DNA of 23,654 nt from Candidatus Methanomethylicia archaeon (GTDB taxonomy: Archaea > Thermoproteota > Methanomethylicia > Methanomethylicales > Methanomethylicaceae): assembly GCA_024464205.1 (NCBI GenBank), contig JANHAI010000001.1, positions 1 to 23,654 on the forward strand. The letters are read 5' to 3'. The notes below the pieces were generated by a model. That model worked only from the letters and a program-made list of their open reading frames with translations, was not told the DNA's origin and made no database searches. Both the position numbers and the translations under genes were made by a program. This document shows, in pieces, positions 7,700 to 14,797 of the stretch; within the stretch, counting starts at the first letter, position 1; each line of letters starts with the position of its first letter.

Positions 7700-7756
7700 T
7701 GTCTTGCCTCTGGTAAACAGCGCCTCTGTTCAAAACAAATCTCTAATGCGCCAGTG

Positions 7757-7765
7757 TAATTTAAA
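7757..7765 (-). promoter_or_regulatory. TATA box of the glucan phosphorylase
   Basis: The minus strand reads TTTAAATTA inside an A/T-rich stretch preceded by AAAAG. Start of transcription is expected near 7735, giving a leader of about 36 bases to the ATG at 7699. It sits in the 107-base gap after the first vWA gene. Confidence 0.5.
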
Positions 7766-7806
7766 CTTTTGAATGGCACTCTTGCTCCACAATAGCCCTG
7801 CCTTGG

Positions 7807-8787
7807 TCAGATCGGGGGGAGGGAATCGAGGAGGTGCTGCTTCGCCTCAATCCTCCTGTTGACTTCAGCCAGCGTCTTCGTAGCATCTGAGATCCTCTCG
7901 AGGTAGATCTTCCTTCCGATCTGGTCCCTCTCGAACGCAGCCTTCAGCGAGGTCATGCTTATGAGCGGGACCTGCCTCTCGGCTATAAGGCCCGCGATCT
8001 CCCTGGATAGGCGATCCCTGACCGCGTTAATTTGGGGGGCAAGAGCCTTGATTCGCTTTGCCATCTCTTTCTTCCTCTCCGAGTATTCGGGATTATCAAT
8101 GGACTTCTCGCTGAACGACCTCTCGAGCGACGCGAGCTCTTCCCTCATGGAGAGCACCTCGCCGAGCAGCTGATGAACGGCCAGCCCATCCGGCGAGCTG
8201 AAAGAGGGGCGCTGCCACCTGACGGCCGCGTAGGCTTCCTCGAGGCTTAGGGCTTTCCTGAAGTGCCCTCCCGTCTTCTCAGCCAGCGAGGCGAGCTCTT
8301 CAGTCCCTGCCGTCTTCCCTATGCCAGCGATGTCGATCCTGACCCGCTTCAGGAGGGCCTCGTGGATATAGAGCCTCGGATCCTCTTCTATCCTGCTGAA
8401 GCCGTCTGTGATCACCAAAATGCCTTTGTTCTGACGGATGTCGCTGTCCATGAGCTTCAGCGCCTCAGCCAGCGCCTTCCCCATCGGGGTCCCGCCAGCC
8501 GCCTCTATCGATTCGAGTGCAGCCAAAGCTGAGGCGGACGATGATGAGGCGACTTTGCTCCCTCTGACCCCTTCGACCAGCATCTCTACCTCCGGGCGGT
8601 TCAGGTAAGGGGCCCTGAACGCCAGGACCCAGATCGTGTCAGCTGGCTCGAACGAGTCGGCTGCCCTGAAGAGCCTGATCAGACTGTCCTTCGCGAGCTC
8701 GAGCTTGCTGATGCCCGACCATTCAATCCCCTCGGAGTTCCCCATGCTCCCTGAGCAGTCCACGAGGTAGGCAAGCTTGTAAGCCAT
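7807..8787 (-). CDS. von Willebrand A domain protein with coiled-coil tail (vWA paralogue 1)
   Basis: 326 residues, no signal peptide or membrane helix, so probably cytoplasmic. The vWA domain spans about 1-190 with a complete metal-ion-dependent adhesion site: D10/S12/S14 in VDCSGSMG, T100 in GGTPMG, D128 in VITDGFS. EEDPRLYIHEALLKRVRIDIAGIG and LAEKTGGHF follow. Residues ~195-326 are charged and helical with heptad character, likely a coiled coil, ending LLDSLPPI. It is a clear paralogue of the next upstream gene: DCS falls at the same residue, and EDPRL, VRIDI, TGG and the final LDSL are shared. The frame is open to a GTG at 8793, but the ATG at 8787 aligns exactly with the start of its paralogue. 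The role is unknown; vWA/MIDAS proteins generally mediate metal-dependent protein binding. No MoxR-type ATPase is in view. Confidence 0.85.
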   Translation of the reverse strand: MAYKLAYLVDCSGSMGNSEGIEWSGISKLELAKDSLIRLFRAADSFEPADTIWVLAFRAPYLNRPEVEMLVEGVRGSKVASSSSASALAALESIEAAGGTPMGKALAEALKLMDSDIRQNKGILVITDGFSRIEEDPRLYIHEALLKRVRIDIAGIGKTAGTEELASLAEKTGGHFRKALSLEEAYAAVRWQRPSFSSPDGLAVHQLLGEVLSMREELASLERSFSEKSIDNPEYSERKKEMAKRIKALAPQINAVRDRLSREIAGLIAERQVPLISMTSLKAAFERDQIGRKIYLERISDATKTLAEVNRRIEAKQHLLDSLPPI

Positions 8788-8823
8788 AAGCACAACACCA
8801 CGCCAAACATCCTTGCTCGGCGC

Positions 8824-8875
8824 ACTCCGACCCGGAGTCGCAGATGATCATCTCCCGTCAGCCCTCTTAAAAGGG
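8824..8875 (-). promoter_or_regulatory. Promoter of vWA1 with three consecutive dyads
   Basis: Three symmetric elements lie between the two vWA genes. A TATA-like near-palindrome is at 8862-8875 (minus CCCTTTTAAGAGGG). A perfect 12-base palindrome AGATGATCATCT is at 8842-8853, where transcription should start. An inverted repeat ACTCCG-ACC-CGGAGT is at 8824-8838. The leader to the ATG at 8787 would be about 55 bases. Such a layout suggests a dimeric regulator or a leader hairpin, but neither is demonstrated. Confidence 0.45.
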
Positions 8876-8886
8876 TGAGCCTTTGG

Positions 8887-9861
8887 TCATTTCGAGTTGT
8901 TAAGCGAGTCCAGGAGCTGCTGCACCATCGCTATCTCGCAGTTGATCCTACCGACCTTCTCCTCTATCGGGGCAGCGATCTCGAAGTAGCCATCCGCGTC
9001 GATCTCCCGCCTCTTCAGCCTGCTGTTCATCTCTATGAGCTGGTTGATTGGCTCGTTGAGCGACGCCTTGAGAGAATCCAGCTTCGCGTGTAGCTCGGAG
9101 ACCTTCTTCGCGATCTCCGGCTTCAGGGCTTCAATCTTCGCAGCGACCTCGGACTTCCTGGCGCTGTAAAGCGGATCGCCGAGTCGACCTGCAGCCCTCT
9201 CCTCCTCGATCTTCCTCGCCTCCCCCTTGAGCTGGGCGTAGTTGTAGGCGACGAAGAAGACATCGTCGAACGCGTTTCCCGAGAACCTGTCCCAGACTAT
9301 CGCCTTGTCGAAGTCCTGAGGGGTGACGACCGTGGAGTAGCGCCCTCCTGTCCGTTCGGCAAGCGGCTTCAGGATTGGGTCATCCGCTGGCGTGCCCAGC
9401 CCCACTATGTCGATCCTGACGCCGTTCAACAGGGCGTCATAGACCACGAGCCTCGGATCCTCGCCGCTGTTCTCCGAGCTGTCTGTGATCAGCAGTATAC
9501 CCTTCTTCCCTACCGGCTCGTCCGTCAGGAGGGGGATGGTCTCCCTTATCGCCCGCGCGATCGGGGTGCCACCTTCGCCGACCAGCTTCGAGACGCTCTC
9601 CTTTATTGCAGGATCCGTCGCGAGCGACGGCGTGTAGCTCTGCAGCGGGATCACGGGCACCATCTTGACCGCCCCAAGTTGCTTCTGCTTGAAGCCCATC
9701 ACAGCAATCTTGTCGCCCTCCTTGAACGCCTTGCCGTTGGCTATCAGGTCAAGTATCCCTTTCTTCACGAGGTTCAGCTTCGAGGTTATCATGTCCTCGA
9801 GCCCCTCGTCCTTGTTCATGCTTTTCGAGCAATCTATTAGGTAGATGACGCTGTATGTCAT
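8887..9861 (-). CDS. von Willebrand A domain protein with coiled-coil tail (vWA paralogue 2)
   Basis: 324 residues, soluble. The MIDAS is complete: D10/S12/S14 in IDCSKSMN, T99 in GGTPIAR, D127 in LITDSSEN. The remainder of the vWA domain includes GEDPRLVVYDALLNGVRIDI, LAERTGGRY and IVWDRF. From about residue 205 the protein is strongly charged and helical (RKIEEERAAGRLGDPLYSARKSE and following heptads), consistent with a long coiled coil, ending QQLLDSLNNSK. It is about the same length and organisation as vWA1, so the two arose by duplication, but they have diverged strongly. It lies 99 bases upstream of vWA1 with its own TATA element, so the pair need not be a single transcript. The cellular role is unknown. 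Heterodimerisation through the tails is a natural hypothesis. Confidence 0.85.
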   Translation of the reverse strand: MTYSVIYLIDCSKSMNKDEGLEDMITSKLNLVKKGILDLIANGKAFKEGDKIAVMGFKQKQLGAVKMVPVIPLQSYTPSLATDPAIKESVSKLVGEGGTPIARAIRETIPLLTDEPVGKKGILLITDSSENSGEDPRLVVYDALLNGVRIDIVGLGTPADDPILKPLAERTGGRYSTVVTPQDFDKAIVWDRFSGNAFDDVFFVAYNYAQLKGEARKIEEERAAGRLGDPLYSARKSEVAAKIEALKPEIAKKVSELHAKLDSLKASLNEPINQLIEMNSRLKRREIDADGYFEIAAPIEEKVGRINCEIAMVQQLLDSLNNSK

Positions 9862-9903
9862 GCCTTGCCACGTCCGTTCGGGATGAGAATTCCAATGTTA
9901 GGT

Positions 9904-9911
9904 AATATATT
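9904..9911 (-). promoter_or_regulatory. TATA box of vWA2
   Basis: The minus strand reads GAATATATTACC around this core, 46 bases before the ATG at 9861, giving a leader of about 20 bases. The 243-base divergent gap 9862-10104 otherwise holds a GC-richer centre (about 9945-10065) in which I see no RNA gene or clear operator. Confidence 0.5.
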
Positions 9912-10073
9912 CTCAGTGACTAAAGATAAGCCTACTGATTTTTCTGAGCGCAGAGCGCTGCTGCGAACGGCCGGATCAGCCTTCTCTGCTCTTGTCCCGA
10001 AGCAGTTCGATTCTTCGATCCTGACCTGCCAAGGTAGGCGACTTGCGCATTCCTGTGCCGCGTTGCAAAAGGG

Positions 10074-10079
10074 ATTATA
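10074..10079 (+). promoter_or_regulatory. TATA box of the SDR epimerase
   Basis: ATTATA within GGGATTATAGGG is centred 29 bases before the ATG at 10105, so the transcript is probably leaderless or nearly so. There is no convincing ribosome binding site, which agrees. Confidence 0.5.
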
Positions 10080-10104
10080 GGGGAGATCCGACATAAAAGG
10101 GCGC

Positions 10105-11082
10105 ATGAAATACCTCGTCACGGGCGGAGCAGGTTTCATAGGGAGCAGCATCGTCAGGAGAATCATCAATGAGAATGGCGATGCGGTCGTCTTGGACGAC
10201 CTCAGCTTAGGCAGCGTCTCGAACATACCGGGTGTCGAGCTCATCAGGGGAGATGTCAGGGATGCCTCGCTCGTGGAGAGGGCTGTGCAGGGAGTCGACG
10301 GGATATTCCACGAGGCAGCCAGGTCTTCATCCCCGATGTTCTACCCTGATCCACGGGATGGTTTGGACGTGAACCTGAGGGGCTTCATGAACGTTTTGGA
10401 GGCGGCGAGGAAGCTGGACATCCCGATCGTGTATGCTTCGACGAGCAGCCTGTACAGCAGGTGCCAGCCGCCGCACAGCGAGAACGCCCACATAAAGCCC
10501 GGATCCTTCTACGAGTTTTCGTTCTTCGCTCGGGAGAGGGCGGCGAGCCTCTATGCAGAGCTTTATGGCGTGAGGGCGGTGGGCCTCCGCTACTTTAGCG
10601 TCTACGGCCCCCACGAGGAGCACAAGGGGCAGTATGCGAACAATGTATCGCAGTTCATCTGGTGCATGCTTGAGGGCAGGGCGCCAACGATATACGGGGA
10701 CGGCAACCAGACGAGGGACTTCATATACATCGACGATGTGGTCGAGGCTAACTTCAAGGCTATGCACTCGGGCCTGCGGGGCGAGGTGCTGAACGTCGGC
10801 ACCGGTATTGAGACCACGTTCAACCAGCTCGTTGAGCTGATCGGGAACGAGCTTGGGGTGGCTATGAAGCCGGTTTACATACCGAACCCCATAAAGAACT
10901 ACGTCTTCAGGACCCAGGCCGAGACCAGGAGGTGCCATAAGCTCTTGGACTTCAAGGCATCGATACCCCTCACAGAGGGTATAAAGAGGTCCATCGATTA
11001 CTATAGGAGCTCCAAGGATCTCCTGAGCGTCGCGAAAATAACGGACAAAGGCACAGGGTGCCTCGACGCATTCATCAAGTGA
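10105..11082 (+). CDS. NAD-dependent sugar-nucleotide epimerase/dehydratase (extended SDR) with Phe in place of the catalytic Lys
   Basis: 325 residues. The Rossmann dinucleotide motif TGGAGFIGS is at 6-14, LDDLSLG at 30-36, and the catalytic Ser region YASTSSLYSR at 110-119. GLRYFSVYGPHEEHKG and YGDGNQTRDFIYIDDV are the usual substrate-domain motifs of UDP-glucose 4-epimerase-like enzymes. The active-site YxxSK is replaced: Y136-E-F-S-F140, with the Ser in register, so the lysine that lowers the tyrosine pKa and binds the cofactor ribose is missing. The codon is TTC at 10522-10524. The rest of the fold is intact and shows no frameshift. It may be a subfamily variant, a cofactor-binding scaffold or an enzyme with altered chemistry. 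It converges with the next gene; the two overlap by 8 bases at their 3' ends. Confidence 0.85.
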   Translation: MKYLVTGGAGFIGSSIVRRIINENGDAVVLDDLSLGSVSNIPGVELIRGDVRDASLVERAVQGVDGIFHEAARSSSPMFYPDPRDGLDVNLRGFMNVLEAARKLDIPIVYASTSSLYSRCQPPHSENAHIKPGSFYEFSFFARERAASLYAELYGVRAVGLRYFSVYGPHEEHKGQYANNVSQFIWCMLEGRAPTIYGDGNQTRDFIYIDDVVEANFKAMHSGLRGEVLNVGTGIETTFNQLVELIGNELGVAMKPVYIPNPIKNYVFRTQAETRRCHKLLDFKASIPLTEGIKRSIDYYRSSKDLLSVAKITDKGTGCLDAFIK

Positions 11083-12094
11083 TCGCGGGAGGGGAATACG
11101 CTTTTGTGCCCCCCCTTGCCCTGACAATGAAGTAGGAGGCGGGCCAAAGGGTCGCCAAACAGGCAAGCGTCATTAGAACGAAGACGTCGTTTCCGGGGTT
11201 GTATGGGAAGATCATCATCGCGAGTGTTAGAATGAAGATCTGGGCGCCATAGACGAAGAGGCCGGTCCTGCCGAATACTGCAAGCGGCATCAGCCTTATC
11301 CCCCTACCCTCGAGGGCGGCGAAGATAGGTGTGCCTAAGAGCCCTATCGAGGCAACCAGAGGTATCGAGATGAAGTATGTCGAGGCGTATGCCACCTCGC
11401 CAGAGTAGAATGCAGAACCGGCGACTACGGCAGCCAAAATGGCGGCACCAGATGAGGCGAGGGCGACTTTTCGGATCGATCTGCCTGAGGATGACTGCAA
11501 ACCTATCGACGCCCCCGCGAGGATCAGGGGCAGGGTCTTGAGCAGAGAGAAGGGGCCTGTGAGGAGTATCGGACCCGCGGCGCCTGTTATGAGTATTAAT
11601 GGCTCTGAGATCAACGCCCACCCTACAATTGCATATGACACAACTGCCAGCGCAGCCAGACGCTTTGGTGTGCCGAGATAGATCGTGGGCAGTGCAAGAA
11701 GGGCAGAGAGCCCGATCAGGGAGATCGGCTCTCGCCCGTTCAGCAAGTAGAACTGGATCCCTGAGAGCCCACCTATGCCTGAGATCGCGATGCCGACTGA
11801 GACCAGCAGGAGGGCCCTGCCCGCAAAGTGAGACGCGATTCCCAAAATCCCTTCTCCCTTCGAGCGCCTTCGCGAGATCGAGGTGGCGATGCTTATGCCT
11901 GAGACGAAGAAGAATATCGGGAACATCGTAGCCAGCGGGATATCAGGCGCGAGGACGAGGGCCGAATTGGTTCCGTATGCCTTTCCCGATAGCGGATCTA
12001 TAGTCGCGAACGAGTAGGCGTGTATTATCATCATGAGGAATATCGCGAATCCGCGCATTGAATCGAGGAATAATATGCGGCGCAAACAGGACAC
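11075..12094 (-). CDS. DUF1624/heparan-alpha-glucosaminide N-acetyltransferase-like membrane protein
   Basis: 339 residues with about ten membrane helices. The N-terminus FLDSMRGFAIFLMMIIHAYS (D11, R14, H25) is the hallmark of DUF1624/HGSNAT-like transmembrane acyltransferases, in which the histidine is in the acetyl-transfer site. IFFFVSGISIATSISRRR follows after helix 2. Related proteins move acetyl groups across membranes onto sugars, so acetylation of surface glycan is plausible but not shown. The start is GTG at 12094, about 32 bases after a TATA-like TTTTTATGAA; the next Met is inside the motif and too late. It converges with the SDR gene (8-base 3' overlap) and diverges from the first ABC operon. 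Confidence 0.78.
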   Translation of the reverse strand: MSCLRRILFLDSMRGFAIFLMMIIHAYSFATIDPLSGKAYGTNSALVLAPDIPLATMFPIFFFVSGISIATSISRRRSKGEGILGIASHFAGRALLLVSVGIAISGIGGLSGIQFYLLNGREPISLIGLSALLALPTIYLGTPKRLAALAVVSYAIVGWALISEPLILITGAAGPILLTGPFSLLKTLPLILAGASIGLQSSSGRSIRKVALASSGAAILAAVVAGSAFYSGEVAYASTYFISIPLVASIGLLGTPIFAALEGRGIRLMPLAVFGRTGLFVYGAQIFILTLAMMIFPYNPGNDVFVLMTLACLATLWPASYFIVRARGGTKAYSPPAIT

Positions 12095-12120
12095 CCGAAT
12101 AGTCTCAAGATGTCTCCCCT

Positions 12121-12130
12121 TTCATAAAAA
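12121..12130 (-). promoter_or_regulatory. TATA-like element of the DUF1624-like gene
   Basis: The minus strand reads TTTTTATGAA, 32 bases from the GTG at 12094, predicting a leader of only a few bases. Further upstream to 12236 the region is very AT-rich, with a ten-T run at about 12181-12190 that has no assignable role between divergent genes. Confidence 0.4.
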
Positions 12131-12255
12131 GGCTTTGCAAACAATTTCAGATCATTCGAAAACGCGAACGGTAGAAACTATTTTTTTTTTATTTTCTAAA
12201 AACATATCTTTTACTTACTGAAGATACGGTAAAATTGTGATTACAATAGAGGTGA

Positions 12256-12300
12256 TGGGGCGTTGCATGATCCCTGTGAGCCAAGGGTTAGAACGCCCCA
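12256..12300. repeat. Nested inverted repeat upstream of the first ABC operon
   Basis: A perfect 9-base inverted repeat, TGGGGCGTT (12256-12264) and AACGCCCCA (12292-12300), encloses a smaller one, CCCT (12272-12275) and AGGG (12284-12287). The element ends 4 bases before the ABC operon TATA box. It could be an operator, a small structured RNA or a tRNA-like fragment (43-45 bases is too short for a tRNA). No T-run follows closely enough for a typical terminator. Confidence 0.5.
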
Positions 12301-12303
12301 ACT

Positions 12304-12311
12304 CTTTTATC
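12304..12311 (+). promoter_or_regulatory. TATA box of the first ABC operon
   Basis: CTTTTATC lies 41 bases before the ATG at 12348. Transcription near 12333 leaves a short leader carrying the purine-rich GAGGGGG directly before the start, which acts as ribosome binding site and supports 12348 over the earlier in-frame ATG at 12237. Confidence 0.5.
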
Positions 12312-12347
12312 GCTCCCCCAAGCAATTATCTCAAAAGCCGAGGGGGC

Positions 12348-13121
12348 ATGCATGTGGCGCTGGCTCTAGAGGCGCATTCTCTGACAAAGGATTTTGGCAC
12401 CGTACGAGCTGTGGACGGCATTGATCTCTCGATCGAGGAGGGGCAGATCTTCGGGCTGCTCGGTCCTAATGGATCGGGCAAGAGCACGTTTATGAGGATG
12501 ATGCTGGGGCTTGTCAAGCCGACCTCAGGCAAGATTTTCGTGATGGGCATGGATCCGCAGCAGGATCCTGTCGGCGTCAGGAAGGCTGTTGGCTATGTCC
12601 CTGAGGCACCGCGCCTCTACGACTTCCTTACGGCAAGGGAATACCTCGACTTCGTGGCCGAGATGTATGGCGTGGGGCAGGAGGAAAAAGTGGAGAGGAT
12701 AGAGAGCTTTCTGGCAGCTTTCGAGCTCGCCGGCAGGGAGGACGAGATGCTCAGCGGCTACTCCCAGGGGATGCGCCAGAAGGTCGCGATAATAGGTGCG
12801 CTCCTGCACAAGCCGAAGATCCTCGTCCTCGACGAGCCCCTCAACGGCCTTGACCCCCGCTCCGCGAAGATAGTCAAGGACCTCTTGAACAAGTTGACCG
12901 AGGAGGGGGTGACCACCATATTCAGCACGCATGTTCTTGAGATCGCTCAGGCGATCTGCGACAGGATCGCCATAATGTACAGGGGCACTGTGCTCCATTC
13001 GGGCACGTTTGAGGAGCTTAAGGCAACTTCCGGGATGCCGGGATCCAACCTCGAGGAGGTCTTCCTCAAGATTACTGGGACTGATGACGTGAGGGGGATC
13101 GTGGAGGAGCTCGCCAAATGA
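12348..13121 (+). CDS. ABC transporter ATP-binding protein (ABC-2 type exporter)
   Basis: 257 residues from the chosen start. Walker A is at 39-47 (GPNGSGKST), the signature loop at about 135-142 (LSGYSQGM), Walker B ILVLDEP at 158-164 with catalytic E163, D-loop NGLDP, and switch H195 in IFSTHVLE. The Q-loop position reads VGYVPEAP, with Glu instead of Gln, frequently seen in this CcmA/DrrA-like branch. It powers an exporter with the next gene, whose ATG overlaps the stop (ATGA at 13118). The reading frame extends to an ATG at 12237, but that extension crosses the inverted repeat and the TATA box and is rich in non-family sequence. Substrate unknown; the operon holds no further gene. Confidence 0.9.
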   Translation: MHVALALEAHSLTKDFGTVRAVDGIDLSIEEGQIFGLLGPNGSGKSTFMRMMLGLVKPTSGKIFVMGMDPQQDPVGVRKAVGYVPEAPRLYDFLTAREYLDFVAEMYGVGQEEKVERIESFLAAFELAGREDEMLSGYSQGMRQKVAIIGALLHKPKILVLDEPLNGLDPRSAKIVKDLLNKLTEEGVTTIFSTHVLEIAQAICDRIAIMYRGTVLHSGTFEELKATSGMPGSNLEEVFLKITGTDDVRGIVEELAK

Positions 13122-14764
13122 ACCCGGCGAAGATCAGCACATTGATGAGGGTCTTCCTTCTGGCCCAGTTGAGGGTCAGGGGAGGGGGGACGGGGGAGGG
13201 CGTATTCAGGCGGCCTTCTTCGCTGGGGCTGATCTACTCGGCTGTTTTCGTCCTGTCCTTTGCGTTCATTTACTTTGTCACTGGAGTGGTCCCCCCGGAA
13301 GACTTGGCATCTATTGAGGCGATAGGGATGCAGATTCTTGCGTTGGTGCCGCTCATCGTCTTCGTCTTCATGGTCACGTACGGAATATTCTTCGTCATAG
13401 GCGAGGCTTCGCAGCACATGACGAGCGAGGCTGTGAACTACATGCCTGTGACGGCTGGGGAGTACGTCATAGCATCCACCGTTTCGACCGCTTTCATGCA
13501 TCTCTGGATCTTGACGGGAGCGCTCGGCGTCTCGCTCGGATTCGCTCTAAGGTTCGGCTTACTGGCGGGCTGGGCAGCGTCTGCGATACTCTCCATCCTC
13601 TTCATGGTCATCGGGGGCACAGTTGCAGAGATCATAAGGGCTATTGTCAACAGGGTGTCCTCGAGCTTCTCCAAGAGGGGCGGCAGGGCGGCGATCTTCT
13701 CGAGGGCGGTGCTGATAGTCGTCGTGCTCGTCCTTTCGCAGGCGATCTTCAACCCAAACATACTGTTCATGGTCATTTCCTCTTTCGCCCCCCAGGCGCT
13801 CGCGCTCTGGTTCGTCCCGCTCATGTGGCCATCGATCATAGTCGCCTCAGTGGCGGCGGGGGATGCATTTGGGGCAGTCGTCTTCTCGGCGCTGACGCTG
13901 GCCTTCGGGATGATCCTGATCTACGTCGGCGTTTTCTTCAGGTCCAAGTACTGGGTCCCCCTCCCCGCGACCATAAGGATCGGGGGCGGCAGCGGAAAAC
14001 CGGCGAAATACCAGGGGAGGGGCTTCCTCGGGGCGCTTGGCTTCTCCGCCCAGGAAGGCGCGATAATGAGGAAGGACCTCAAGGCCTTGCTGAGGAGGAG
14101 GGAGATGGTGAGGTTTTGGGCGATGCCGATAGTGATGATCGTGCCACTCGTGGCGACAGTATGGACCGCGGGCGGCGACGTGAAAAATCTCTACGGGATA
14201 GCAGCCATGATGAGCCTCATAGGATCAGGTTTCTTCGGCATGTTCATAGCCTCATCCGCGATAGGGCAGGAGGGGAAAGGGATCTGGAGGATCTTCACTT
14301 CGCCTGTCTCGTCAGCGTCGATCCTGAAAGCGAAAATAGCACTCCCCCTTATGCTTACCATTCCGGTGGCAGCGCTTTTCCCGCTGGGCATCTCGGCATT
14401 CCTAAACTTCAGCCAGAGGGCGTCTTTTGCGATCTTTTTGGTCACCCTGTTGGGGGCGGTTGTTTGCGTCCTCGTGGGCGCATATTTCGGGCTCAAATAC
14501 CCAGACCTCAGCGAGAACATGAGGGGCAACTTCGTGACTGGCACAGGCATACTGCTGTCGTTCGCGGTCTGTGGGGGGCTATGCGCCCTGCTCACCTCCC
14601 CGTTCGCCGTTTATGCGGTGTTCCAGGAAGCTGCTTTAGCGGCAGGGCTGAACTACTGCGCAGCTGCAGCCATAACTGCGGCCGCTGGCGTCGCCCTTAT
14701 TGGCGCGCTTTCTGTGCTTACGATACGGAAGTCGCACGTTCTGTCAATGATGGTCAGCGAGTGA
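13118..14764 (+). CDS. ABC-2 type transporter permease
   Basis: 548 residues with about 12 hydrophobic segments in two halves, separated by a charged cytoplasmic stretch at about 285-340 (SAQEGAIMRKDLKALLRRREM). The KDLK...RR motif before a membrane helix is typical of large archaeal/bacterial ABC-2 exporter permeases paired with CcmA-like ATPases. Membrane protein partner of the upstream ATPase: the start ATG shares 4 bases with its stop, so the two are translationally coupled. Substrate cannot be read from the sequence. The gene ends 33 bases before the convergent CDF transporter gene, and no T-rich terminator is visible between them. A long plus-strand frame in another register across the second half is a composition artefact. 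Confidence 0.85.
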   Translation: MNPAKISTLMRVFLLAQLRVRGGGTGEGVFRRPSSLGLIYSAVFVLSFAFIYFVTGVVPPEDLASIEAIGMQILALVPLIVFVFMVTYGIFFVIGEASQHMTSEAVNYMPVTAGEYVIASTVSTAFMHLWILTGALGVSLGFALRFGLLAGWAASAILSILFMVIGGTVAEIIRAIVNRVSSSFSKRGGRAAIFSRAVLIVVVLVLSQAIFNPNILFMVISSFAPQALALWFVPLMWPSIIVASVAAGDAFGAVVFSALTLAFGMILIYVGVFFRSKYWVPLPATIRIGGGSGKPAKYQGRGFLGALGFSAQEGAIMRKDLKALLRRREMVRFWAMPIVMIVPLVATVWTAGGDVKNLYGIAAMMSLIGSGFFGMFIASSAIGQEGKGIWRIFTSPVSSASILKAKIALPLMLTIPVAALFPLGISAFLNFSQRASFAIFLVTLLGAVVCVLVGAYFGLKYPDLSENMRGNFVTGTGILLSFAVCGGLCALLTSPFAVYAVFQEAALAAGLNYCAAAAITAAAGVALIGALSVLTIRKSHVLSMMVSE

Positions 14765-14797
14765 CGCCCTCTCCAAGATGCAGCTGTAATACCGATT

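Noticed and set aside
6921..7733. 270-codon minus-strand frame overlapping the phosphorylase gene
   Set aside because: Low-complexity Arg/Gln/Gly translation with no motifs, whereas the phosphorylase frame has all catalytic landmarks.
9945..10065. Searched the GC-richer centre of the vWA2/epimerase gap for a tRNA or C/D-box RNA
   Set aside because: CTGA-like boxes occur but without a paired C box and terminal stem; no cloverleaf could be drawn.
9858..10244. 128-codon minus-strand frame covering the divergent intergenic region and the epimerase start
   Set aside because: About half is antisense to the Rossmann motif and the rest covers both promoters; no protein character.
10327..11166. 279-codon minus-strand frame antisense to the SDR epimerase
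   Set aside because: Antisense shadow; no recognisable domain and the plus-strand frame is clearly the epimerase.
12181..12190. Run of ten T as a terminator
   Set aside because: It lies between divergent genes with nothing to terminate on either strand; more likely part of an AT-rich promoter region.
12237..12347. 37-residue N-terminal extension of the first ABC ATPase
   Set aside because: It spans the inverted repeat and TATA box, and the ribosome binding site stands directly before the ATG at 12348.
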